A stretch of 64,000 nt of DNA, taken from Streptococcus cristatus. GTDB taxonomy: Bacteria; Bacillota; Bacilli; Lactobacillales; Streptococcaceae. Within the stretch, counting starts at the first letter, position 1; each line of letters starts with the position of its first letter. The stretch lies in assembly GCF_003943505.1 (NCBI RefSeq), contig NZ_RJPS01000006.1, positions 77,124-141,123 of the forward strand, in the 5' to 3' direction. Position numbers and translations under genes: made by a program. Of the stretch, positions 30,401 to 38,276 are shown piece by piece. The notes below the pieces were generated by a model, which had not been told where the DNA came from, did no database searches, and saw only the letters and a program-made list of their open reading frames with translations.

Positions 30401-33400
30401 GTCTTCCAAGCGACCGACCAAACCGCCGAAGCGCTGTTCGTTTGTTCGAGCACCTGCTAGAATGGTCACATCTGCCCTGCTCTGACTCAGCAAGGAATTT
30501 CCTCCCTTGAGGTTGGCAACCAAACCGCCGACATTATAGGCCTTGTACTGCTTGTCATTGGTCTGGATAGTTCCAGTAAAGGAGCTGTTGGTGATTTGGC
30601 TATTGCTTGCAACAACGACCAAACCAGCTACTTGCGAAGCATTGCCCACTACTGACACTCTACCCTGAGCAGAAACATCTGTGATTTGCGCATTATCTGC
30701 ACTGCGAGCCAAGGCAGCAGAGTCATAGGTTCCGACAATATTGACCTCTTTCAGGTCCAGATTAGAAATAGAAGAACCGCTCTTAAGGTTTTCAAACAAA
30801 GGCTTGGCTAGATTATAAATCGCATACTGCTTGCCATTGTGATTACCAGTCAGACTGCCTGTGAAGTTTCCTCGGAGATAGACATAATCCGCAGGAGCCA
30901 GACTGACCTCGCTAGCATCCAAATCGGCTCCCAGAACATAGTTGCCAGCCATATTTTTCTTCATGGCGTCTACCAAACCAGCAAAGCTCGTGTAGACATT
31001 TTGCTGACTAGGGACTGCCCTGCTGATATAGAAGTCATAGCCAGACTTGTAGCCTGTTTCGCCCTCTTGCACCAGCTCAGGCAGAGAAACCCTTACCTTA
31101 TAGACAGCCTTGCCATCTTTCTGACCTTCTGCCATGCTGTGAACCGGAAGGAGCATGTCCTTAGCTTCACTTGATTTGACTTTAACAAAGTAGTTAGACA
31201 GGTCCGTAGGTATAGCACTCATGGAAACGACACGCTTGAACTGGTCCTTTTCTTTTCTGTAAAACTCAGCCGAATCAATATCGCGGAAGGCAATCTTTTT
31301 GTATTGCAACTCAAAGTTGCGGGTATCTTTTTCAAGATCAGTCAGGCTGCCAGCATCCAGCTCATAAGTCAGCTTGGTTTTCAGGGTATAGCCTGTATAA
31401 TAGTCCAAATCATCGATTTTCAGACTTCCTGCCACATTGTCAATCGGAAGAGTGCGAACAAGCTGATCTCCCTTGTACAATTCAGCAGTCGCTGAACGGA
31501 AGGATTTTGTCTTGTCTTCCAAGCTATATTGAACCGTAACCGACTTGTCCTCTGGATTTTCTGTCAGACTTAAAATCGAAACTGTCGGCTTGACCTTAGG
31601 CACACCATTTAGAGCGGCCTTGCTTGCTGTCAGGCTGGCAAAAGCTTGATTGAGCTGCACTTGTGTGGCGGTTTGATTATTCAGAATTCCTTCTGCCTTG
31701 GTCAATTCGTTTGTATAAGCTGTTTTCTTATCTGCATCCGCATTCTTATATTGGACAGTCGCCTGCACAGTTCTGCCCAAAGCATGTTCATTTTGCAAGC
31801 GTGTTTTGTCTACTTCAAGACCCTGTAACTGAGCCTTGGCTTGATTGATTTGGTCCACCAGCTGGTCGACTTCCGCTTGGCTGGCTTGTGACTGATTGAG
31901 AAGCGTATGACCTGCCGCCAAAGCAGTATCATAAGCTGCTTGGCGACTTTGACTATCGTTGAAATAACGAGCCTGAGCCTTGATTTGCTCCGCTTCTGTC
32001 AGTAGATTGTGAAGCGAAATCAGATCGAACTCTTTCAAGGCTTCCACTTGCGGTGCATCGCTTGGTACCATGTGCGGTTTTATTGTGCCAACTTTGACAA
32101 GCTGAGCAACTGCTGCCCGCGTTTCCTCATTGGACAACTCTTGACGGTCAATTTCCTGACCGTTAGAAGTATAAACTCGAGTCTTGATGGTCCGTTCGCC
32201 TTGCACTCCTGGAGTGACGATGTGGCGGGCACCTTGTACAAGCTCATCCGTCTCTTCTTCACGTGTGGTAAAGTCGATTTTCTCTACTTGCGTTTCATCC
32301 TTATAGGTCAGCGGATACTCTGGGAGGGCAGATGCTTGCGGCGCAGTGCTCGGTACCATATGTGGCTTGGCCGTGCCGACTTTGACAACCTGCATGACTG
32401 GAGCTAAAGTTTCCTCGTTGGACAACTCCTGACGGGCAAGTTCTTGACCGTTGGAACTATAGATACGAGTCTTGATCGTACGTTCACCCTGAACACCTGG
32501 AGTGACGATTTGACGAGCACCTTGGACAAGTTCATCCGTTTCTTCCTCTCGCGTGGTGAAGTCGATTTTCTCTACTCGCGTTTCATCCTTATAAGTCAGC
32601 GGGTACTCTGGTAGGGCAGATGCTTGCGGCGCAGTGCTCGGTACCATATGTGGCTTGGCGGTGCCAATTTTGACAACTTGTGTGACTGGATCTAGAGTTT
32701 CCTCGTTGGATAATTCTTGGCGAGCAAGTTCTTGGCCGTTGGAAGTATAAACTCGAGTCTTGATGGTACGTTCGCCCTGCACTCCTGGAGTGGCGACTTG
32801 ACGAGCGCCTTGGACAAGCTCATCCGTTTCTTCCTCTCGCGTAGTGAAATCGATTTTCTCTACTCGCGTTTCATCCTTATAAGTCAGCGGATATTCTGGA
32901 AGGGCAGATGCTTGCGGCGCAGTGCTCGGTACCATATGTGGCTTGCCTGCGCCAATTTTGACAACCTGTGTGGCTGGAGCTAGAGTTTCCTCGTTGGACA
33001 ATTCTTGGCGGGCAAGTTCTTGGCCGTTAGAGGTATAGATACGAGTCTTGATGGTACGTTCGCCATGAACACCTGGAGTGACGATTTGGCGAGCACCTTG
33101 CACAAGCTCATCCGTCTCGTCTTCACGTGTGGTGAAGTCGATTTTCTCTACTCGCGTTTCATCCTTATAGGTCAGCGGATACTCTGGAAGGGCAGATTCT
33201 TGCGGAGCAGTGCTCGGTACCATATATGGCTTGGCTGTACCAATTTTGACAAGCTGTGTGACCGGAGCTAAAGTTTCCTCGTTGGACACTTCTTGGCGGT
33301 CAATTTCCTGACCGTTGGAGGTATAAACTCGAGTCTTGATGGTACGCTCACCCTGCACTCCTGGAGTGACGATTTGACGAGTGCCTTGGACTAGCTCATC

Positions 33401-36400
33401 CGTTTCTTCCTCTCGCGTGGTGAAATCAATTTTCTCCACTCGCGTTTCATCCTTATAGGTCAGTGGGTACTCTGGTAAAGCGGGCTCTTGCGGCGCAGTG
33501 CTCGGTACCATATGTGGCTTGCCTGTGCCAATTTTGACAACTTGCGTAACTGGGACTAGCGTTTCCTCATTGGACAATTCTTGACGGGCAATTTCCTGAC
33601 CGTTGGAAGTATAAACTCGAGTCTTGATGGTACGCTCACCCTGCACTCCTGGAGTGACGATTTGACGAGCGTTCTGAGGTAACTCATCAGTATATTGTTC
33701 CTCGATGTTAAAAGCAATCTTCTCCACACGAGTTTCATCCTTTGTAACCAACTCTAACTCGAGAACTTCATGCACAGGAGCGCTATCTGGAACCGTGCCA
33801 TAGGCAGACAACTCGGGTTGCTCGTGCACGGGGGCTGTATCTGGAACGGTGCCATAGGCAGACAGCTCTGGTTGCTCATGCACGGGAGCGCTAGCAGGTA
33901 CCGTGCCATAACCAGACAACGCTGGGACTTCATGTACGGGGGCAGTATCTGGAACCGTGCCATAACCAGACAACTCGGGAACCTTATGCACGGGAGCGTT
34001 ATCTGGAACTGTACCATAGGCAGTTAGCTCGGGAACCTCGTGCACGGGAGCGCTAGTAGGGACTGTACCATAACCAGTTAACTCGGGAACTTCATGAACG
34101 GGAGCGCTATCTGGGACTGTACCATAACCAGGCAACTCAGGAACCTCGTGCACAGGAGCGGTATCTGGAACCGTGCCATAGCTAGTTAACTCCGATTTCT
34201 CTTGTACGGGAGCGCTAGCGGGAACTATACCATACTCATTTAACTCGGGAACTTCGTGCACAGGAGCATTAGCAGGAACAGTGCCATAATCAGTGAGCTC
34301 AGGTTTCTCGTGCACGGGGGCACGATCTGGAACAACGCCATAGCTAGTTAACTCAGGTTTCTCATGCACAGGAGCAGTATCGGGAACCATGCCATAACCA
34401 GGCAACGCTGGAACTTCATGCACGGGAGCACGATCTGGAACAACGCCATAGCTAGTTAACTCGGGAACCTCTTGCACGGGGGCACTAGCAGGAACGGTAC
34501 CATAATTAGTGAGCTCGGGGACTTCATGCACGGGGGAGCTAGCAGGGACTGTGCCATAACTAGTAAGCTCGGGAACCTCTTGCACAGGAGCGGTATCGGG
34601 TACCGTACCATGACCAGTTAACTCTGGCTTCTCGTGCACAGGAGCGGTATCGGGAACTGTACCATACTCCGTTAACTCGGGGACTTCATGCACGGGGGCA
34701 TTATCGGGAACGGTGCCATAACTAGTGAGCTCGGAAACCTCTTGCACAGGAGCATTATCAGGAACGGTGCCATAATTAGTGAGCTCGGAAACTTCGTGCT
34801 CGGGAGCGCTATCTGGAACGGTGCCATACGCAGTGAGCTCAGGTTTCTCATGCACAGGAGCACTATCTGGGACCGTGCCATACGCAGTTAACTCGGGAAC
34901 TTCGTGTACAGGAGCATTATCAGGAACGGCGCCATAATTAGTGAGCTCAGGAACTTCGTGTACAGGAGCGCTATCCGGAACCGTGCCATATCCAGGCAAC
35001 TCGGGTACCTCATGAACCGGAGCGCTATCCGGAACAGTGCCATAATCAGTTAGCTCAGGAACCTCGTGCACAGGAGCGCTATCTGGAACTGTACCATAAT
35101 CAGTTAATTCAGGAACCTCGTGCACGGGAGCAGTGTCGGGAACGGTGCCATAGCCAGTGAACTCGGGAACTTCGTGTACAGGAGCATTATCAGGAACGGC
35201 GCCATAATTAGTGAGCTCAGGAACTTCGTGTACAGGAGCGCTATCCGGAACCGTGCCATAGCCAGGCAACTCGGGTTTCTCGTGCACGGGGGCGCTAGTA
35301 GGGACTGTGCCATAGTCAGTTAACTCGGGGACTTCATGCACGGGAGCACTATTTGGAACGGTGCCATAACTAGTAAGCTCGGGAACCTCTTGCACAGGAG
35401 CGGTATCGGGTACCGTACCATGACCAGTTAACGCAGGCTTCTCGTGCACAGGAGCGGTATCGGGAACTGTACCATACTCCGTTAACTCGGGGACTTCATG
35501 CACGGGGGCGCTAGCAGGGACTGTGCCATAATTAGTGAGCTCGGGAACTTCGTGCTCGGGAGCGCTATCTGGAACGGTGCCATAATCAGTGAGCTCAGGT
35601 TTCTCATGCACAGGAGCACTATCTGGGACCGTGCCATAGCCAGACAATTCAGGCTTCTCATGCACGGGGGCATTATCAGGTACCGCACCATACGCAGTGA
35701 ACTCAGGAACTTCGTGCTCGGGAGCGCTGTCTGGAACGGTGCCATAATCAGTGAGCTCAGGTTTCTCATGCACAGGAGCGCTATTTGGAACGGTGCCATA
35801 GGCAGACAACACTGGTTTCTCGTGAACGGGAGCATTATCAGGTACTGTACCATAACCAGTTAACTCAGGCTTCTCGTGCACAGGAGCGCTATCTGGAACG
35901 GTGCCATAACTAGTGAGCTCGGGAACTTCATGGATTGGAGCTTCTTTAGGAACAGCCTTATCTGCTGCAGTCCCGACTAAAACAACTTCTGAAACAGGCT
36001 CAGTGGTTACTTGATCGGAAATCTGCTTGCTCTCTACGATTTTTCCTTCAACACTATAGTAACGTGTTACGATCTTGCGAATCCCTGGAATGCCCGCGCG
36101 GATCACTCGAGATTGTCCTTCGGCTAAGTCATCTGAATACTGATACTCCGTTTTATAGGGAATTTCTTGGGTCTGGGTCGCTGCTTGACTTGTAAATTGC
36201 AGTTCTGGTCGCTCATGAACTGGCGTTTGACGAGCAAATTGTCCTTCTTTAGCAGCAATTTCCTCCTTCTCGGAGAGATGGTCTCCGCCAGCAGGCTGCG
36301 CCTCTTTCGGAGCTTCAGTATGCTTAGGGCGACCTGCTAAATCTTTCAACTGTTGATCAGGCTGACTGGATGAGGCTTCCTTTTGCGGAGCTGGAAGCTG

Positions 36401-37030
36401 AGAATTTCCTCTTTGAGCCAGTTGATGCTGCGCTTCTTTTTTAAGGTAACCAATATACTGGTAGCCAGCAATTTTCAAAGGTTCTGGCAACTGATCGCCA
36501 ACGGCCAAAGTCAGACTTTGATTATAGGCAGCCAAATCCGTACTACTGACTGCCAAAACAGACACTGGCAAAAGCACAGAACCCAAGCCTGTCACAAGCA
36601 AAATAGAAGACAGATATCTCTTGCCATTTTTCCCTCGCGCCAGCACTAAAACAACCAAGGCCAGTCCTGTAGCTGCAAAATCCGCTCCCAAAAGGCCTGA
36701 CTCGCCTGTCTTAGGGAGCTTTCCTAACAAGCTTTCCTGCCTTGTCGGACGGTAAACCAAATAATAAGCGTCCGAATTTTCTTCCGCAAATTTGGGTAGT
36801 TCCTTCACGATAGCAGCTTTTTCAGCCTCAGTCAGATCGCTCTCCACCACATAGTGATACTGAACGAGGGTAGGCTGATTGGCAGACACTTCCGCTGCCT
36901 CAACAGAGCTGACAGCTCCTCCCATTGTGGTACACAAAAAGAAGCTTCCGATAGTAGCGGAAACTAGACCTACAGACAGCTTTCTAAAAGAATAGCGCTG
37001 GTATATGTCACCAGTGACTCTTTTTTTCAT
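27497..37030 (-). CDS. Giant YSIRK/LPXTG zinc metalloprotease, M26 (IgA1 protease/ZmpB) family
   Basis: 3177 codons; IgA1 proteases are usually about 1900. In order: YSIRK-type signal (YSFRKLSVG, residues 13-21); LPKTG at 105-109 followed by two hydrophobic helices, the N-terminal sorting signal peculiar to this family; one G5 domain (about 300-372); forty 18-residue repeats (375-1094); six 96-residue G5 repeats (1095-1670); FIVAR-like helical pairs (1680-1820); the M26 N-terminal domain with GLUG-like motifs (GGLVGRLEDN); and the catalytic domain. Zinc ligands are His2823 and His2827 in HEMTH and Glu2847, with Glu2824 catalytic. The protein is surface-exposed. IgA1 cleavage is possible but not provable; ZmpB-like paralogues do not cleave IgA1. 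Weak ribosome site AAGGG. Confidence 0.92.
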   Translation of the reverse strand: MKKRVTGDIYQRYSFRKLSVGLVSATIGSFFLCTTMGGAVSSVEAAEVSANQPTLVQYHYVVESDLTEAEKAAIVKELPKFAEENSDAYYLVYRPTRQESLLGKLPKTGESGLLGADFAATGLALVVLVLARGKNGKRYLSSILLVTGLGSVLLPVSVLAVSSTDLAAYNQSLTLAVGDQLPEPLKIAGYQYIGYLKKEAQHQLAQRGNSQLPAPQKEASSSQPDQQLKDLAGRPKHTEAPKEAQPAGGDHLSEKEEIAAKEGQFARQTPVHERPELQFTSQAATQTQEIPYKTEYQYSDDLAEGQSRVIRAGIPGIRKIVTRYYSVEGKIVESKQISDQVTTEPVSEVVLVGTAADKAVPKEAPIHEVPELTSYGTVPDSAPVHEKPELTGYGTVPDNAPVHEKPVLSAYGTVPNSAPVHEKPELTDYGTVPDSAPEHEVPEFTAYGAVPDNAPVHEKPELSGYGTVPDSAPVHEKPELTDYGTVPDSAPEHEVPELTNYGTVPASAPVHEVPELTEYGTVPDTAPVHEKPALTGHGTVPDTAPVQEVPELTSYGTVPNSAPVHEVPELTDYGTVPTSAPVHEKPELPGYGTVPDSAPVHEVPELTNYGAVPDNAPVHEVPEFTGYGTVPDTAPVHEVPELTDYGTVPDSAPVHEVPELTDYGTVPDSAPVHEVPELPGYGTVPDSAPVHEVPELTNYGAVPDNAPVHEVPELTAYGTVPDSAPVHEKPELTAYGTVPDSAPEHEVSELTNYGTVPDNAPVQEVSELTSYGTVPDNAPVHEVPELTEYGTVPDTAPVHEKPELTGHGTVPDTAPVQEVPELTSYGTVPASSPVHEVPELTNYGTVPASAPVQEVPELTSYGVVPDRAPVHEVPALPGYGMVPDTAPVHEKPELTSYGVVPDRAPVHEKPELTDYGTVPANAPVHEVPELNEYGIVPASAPVQEKSELTSYGTVPDTAPVHEVPELPGYGTVPDSAPVHEVPELTGYGTVPTSAPVHEVPELTAYGTVPDNAPVHKVPELSGYGTVPDTAPVHEVPALSGYGTVPASAPVHEQPELSAYGTVPDTAPVHEQPELSAYGTVPDSAPVHEVLELELVTKDETRVEKIAFNIEEQYTDELPQNARQIVTPGVQGERTIKTRVYTSNGQEIARQELSNEETLVPVTQVVKIGTGKPHMVPSTAPQEPALPEYPLTYKDETRVEKIDFTTREEETDELVQGTRQIVTPGVQGERTIKTRVYTSNGQEIDRQEVSNEETLAPVTQLVKIGTAKPYMVPSTAPQESALPEYPLTYKDETRVEKIDFTTREDETDELVQGARQIVTPGVHGERTIKTRIYTSNGQELARQELSNEETLAPATQVVKIGAGKPHMVPSTAPQASALPEYPLTYKDETRVEKIDFTTREEETDELVQGARQVATPGVQGERTIKTRVYTSNGQELARQELSNEETLDPVTQVVKIGTAKPHMVPSTAPQASALPEYPLTYKDETRVEKIDFTTREEETDELVQGARQIVTPGVQGERTIKTRIYSSNGQELARQELSNEETLAPVMQVVKVGTAKPHMVPSTAPQASALPEYPLTYKDETQVEKIDFTTREEETDELVQGARHIVTPGVQGERTIKTRVYTSNGQEIDRQELSNEETRAAVAQLVKVGTIKPHMVPSDAPQVEALKEFDLISLHNLLTEAEQIKAQARYFNDSQSRQAAYDTALAAGHTLLNQSQASQAEVDQLVDQINQAKAQLQGLEVDKTRLQNEHALGRTVQATVQYKNADADKKTAYTNELTKAEGILNNQTATQVQLNQAFASLTASKAALNGVPKVKPTVSILSLTENPEDKSVTVQYSLEDKTKSFRSATAELYKGDQLVRTLPIDNVAGSLKIDDLDYYTGYTLKTKLTYELDAGSLTDLEKDTRNFELQYKKIAFRDIDSAEFYRKEKDQFKRVVSMSAIPTDLSNYFVKVKSSEAKDMLLPVHSMAEGQKDGKAVYKVRVSLPELVQEGETGYKSGYDFYISRAVPSQQNVYTSFAGLVDAMKKNMAGNYVLGADLDASEVSLAPADYVYLRGNFTGSLTGNHNGKQYAIYNLAKPLFENLKSGSSISNLDLKEVNIVGTYDSAALARSADNAQITDVSAQGRVSVVGNASQVAGLVVVASNSQITNSSFTGTIQTNDKQYKAYNVGGLVANLKGGNSLLSQSRADVTILAGARTNEQRFGGLVGRLEDNARISRSYVTGKIQNSTKNGQIGGVVGSNYFNGLIDNVISNVSGTNVYSISGDQDYKNDRIREAYAVEGNETLGNDQFVTSTLSLDEAEEKLVSLDIRTTLEDSNLNLHTVDYSKEKNAREDRLIAYANMEKLLPFYNKETIVAYGNKLPDHHKLNRDYLLDVVPMKGDQMITDIHSNKTVINRLMLHFEDKSVDYLNLTYKGDFKHQAIAEYTVNGLDLLYTPEAFLSDYSRILNQVLPELNKVVLDSPAMRTVLGVNADTSLDELYLDTAFDQVKTKLSQELRKVLAMDKSINTEGNVVADYIAQQIKDNKEAFLLGLTYLNRWYNINYDKTNVKDLSAYKFDFFGNHNASTLDTIISLGKSGMNNLKAKNNYMAYDASLSEATGKRGLFNYLEGYRQLFLPDKSNNEWLKTNTKAYIVEAKSDIAEARQLQDAAEDKSKYSVGVYDKITADNWEHKGMLLPLLTMTEKGVYVISNMSTVSMGAYDRYRDQVDGKVRTDAELAEYVEDRVRKSAEWQRDHYDFWYKILSDESKDKLFRSVLVYDGFLLKDKTGQTYWASANDKRSLAMQEFFGPAGKWYPSKGYNAYATGSVTHFDRARLLEDYGNSVYTHEMTHNSDGSIYFEGYGRREGLGAELYARGLLQSTPSPNEPTITLNTLFKTDKDSKTRMHTYNFKERVQNAADLQHYVHGMFDMIYTLDYLEGTSMVKQSDAAKLQWFRKMENYYITDKYGKQTHAGNQTRSFTAEEIKQLTSFESLIDNDVITRRENKDSGQYPRNGYLSLSLFSPIYSALSNPNGAPGDVMFRRTAYELLAAKGYHEGFVPYVSGKFSEEAAAEGKTTWDGWLRRDVGLVTDQKVLENVFKGEYASWAAFKKAMYQERIDQLTKLKPITIEYELRNPNSTKQVTIRSYAEMQKLMDEAVAEDVRNITNATNRVEASWVNLLKKKIYNAYLRETDDFRQSIFNK
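32021..33748 (-). repeat. Six tandem 288-bp G5-domain repeats
   Basis: Six copies of 96 residues beginning KDETRVEKI and containing TPGVQGERTIKTRVY. The Tyr before KDET recurs exactly every 288 bp (33457, 33169, 32881). Identity between neighbours is very high. Confidence 0.9.
33749..35908 (-). repeat. Forty tandem 54-bp repeats coding 18-residue units
   Basis: The unit is YGTVPDSAPVHEKPELTG with changes at few positions. Counting Tyr/His-Gly starts gives 40. The first Tyr codon is at 35908 and the fortieth at 33802, exactly 39 x 54 bp apart, so no unit has an indel. Confidence 0.95.
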
Positions 37031-37199
37031 AAAATTCCCTTTTCTTCATATAATAAGCTAATAAAAATTTTACTGAATTTTACTCAAAATTGCAATCCCT
37101 TAGCCTTATAAAATACTTTTCTTTCAGCTATCGAAAAGGGCTCCATTTTAGCGAAAAGTAAAAAGCAGATTCCCTGGGTGAGAACCTACTGTTTACAGA

Positions 37200-38276
37200 T
37201 TATCTAAGCCCCAAATCCAACTCAAAGAGGCCGTACTCATGCTTGTCCCCTTGCAATTCTGCCGCATAATGGCGCGTGATGGTATTTTGGTGAATCAGGG
37301 CTCCAATAGCTGAAGCCTGTCGCTTCTGTGCTTCTTTAAAAATCGGATAGGCCAAGGCAGAGCCCAAGCCCAGGAACTCTTCATCCACTCCCAGATACAT
37401 AATCGTATAACGTTTGGCAAAGCGCTTGGTCCAAAAAAGCTTGGCTAGGTTGAGAGGAGTCAGCTTTTGATAAACCAAAGAGCCATAGTCTGGCATGGCA
37501 ATCAGAAAACCAGCAAGCTTGCCCTCTTTATAGGCCAGCTTAACCATAGAAAAATCAAGAATATACTGGTATTTTTGAAAAATCTGACTGAACTGCTGAC
37601 TGGAAATAGACCGATAAATTGGAAAATTTTGATAGAGGCGATTGAGGAGCTCAAAAACCTGCAGCGAAGCTTGATCCCACTCCTGCTTCTTTGGAGAGCA
37701 AATAGTGAATCCCGCTTCTTCAAAAGACTCAAAGCGATGAGCTAGCTTGTCCTGATGAATTTGATTGCTGACCTTGGGATAAAAATTGGACAGATAGCGC
37801 TCCTTGAGCTCAAAACCAGCAGCCTGCCACAGCTGGGGATAATAGTCTGGATTATGAGGTTCCCCAGTAAAAGGGAGCTCCTCTGTTCCAGTCAGTTGCA
37901 TTCGATAGCCCAGCCAAAAACTTGCCTGTACGGGACCGATAATCCTGCTAGCTCCGAGACTGCGGGCAAATCCAGCTAAATGCTCGATAAAAGCAGATGA
38001 AATCTGCTGGTCATTGATTGACTCAAAAAATCCCAAGTAAGCAGCCTCATCATCTGGATAGAAGGTCAGAAGGCCTCGAATACAAGGCAGACTGTCTTCA
38101 TAGCCAATAAAAGCATAGGTTTCTAAATCAGAACTCAGCGGGTGACTGCCCTCAATCAAAGCCAGCTCTTCCTCTTCCGACTGCATGAGGTGGTCTGGCT
38201 GGTAAATCCGCTTGGGAAGAGCTAGAAAATCGTCCAGCTCTGCAGTATTGGGTTTGACTGGTTTAATTTCAAGCAT
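37200..38276 (-). CDS. GNAT-like acyltransferase, last gene of the lipid operon
   Basis: 358 residues, long for GNAT. The C-terminal part has the fold's acetyl-CoA region (KLAYKEGKLAGFLIAMPD, then YLGVDEEFLGLGSALAYPIF, with a Gly-rich turn). The N-terminal part (AAYLGFFESINDQQISSAF and RIIGPVQASFWLGYRM) resembles the N-acyltransferase-like family found beside lipid genes. It overlaps the preceding gene by eight bases, so it is translationally coupled. Might acylate the operon's product; this is inference. No terminator follows before the metalloprotease gene. Confidence 0.75.
   Translation of the reverse strand: MLEIKPVKPNTAELDDFLALPKRIYQPDHLMQSEEEELALIEGSHPLSSDLETYAFIGYEDSLPCIRGLLTFYPDDEAAYLGFFESINDQQISSAFIEHLAGFARSLGASRIIGPVQASFWLGYRMQLTGTEELPFTGEPHNPDYYPQLWQAAGFELKERYLSNFYPKVSNQIHQDKLAHRFESFEEAGFTICSPKKQEWDQASLQVFELLNRLYQNFPIYRSISSQQFSQIFQKYQYILDFSMVKLAYKEGKLAGFLIAMPDYGSLVYQKLTPLNLAKLFWTKRFAKRYTIMYLGVDEEFLGLGSALAYPIFKEAQKRQASAIGALIHQNTITRHYAAELQGDKHEYGLFELDLGLR

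Noticed and set aside
33770..35863. Several plus-strand reading frames across the repeat array
   Set aside because: They stay open only because the 54-bp unit lacks stops in that frame; no ribosome sites.
33749..35908. CRISPR-like array of regular repeats
   Set aside because: Units are contiguous 54-bp coding repeats in frame with the protease, without spacers.
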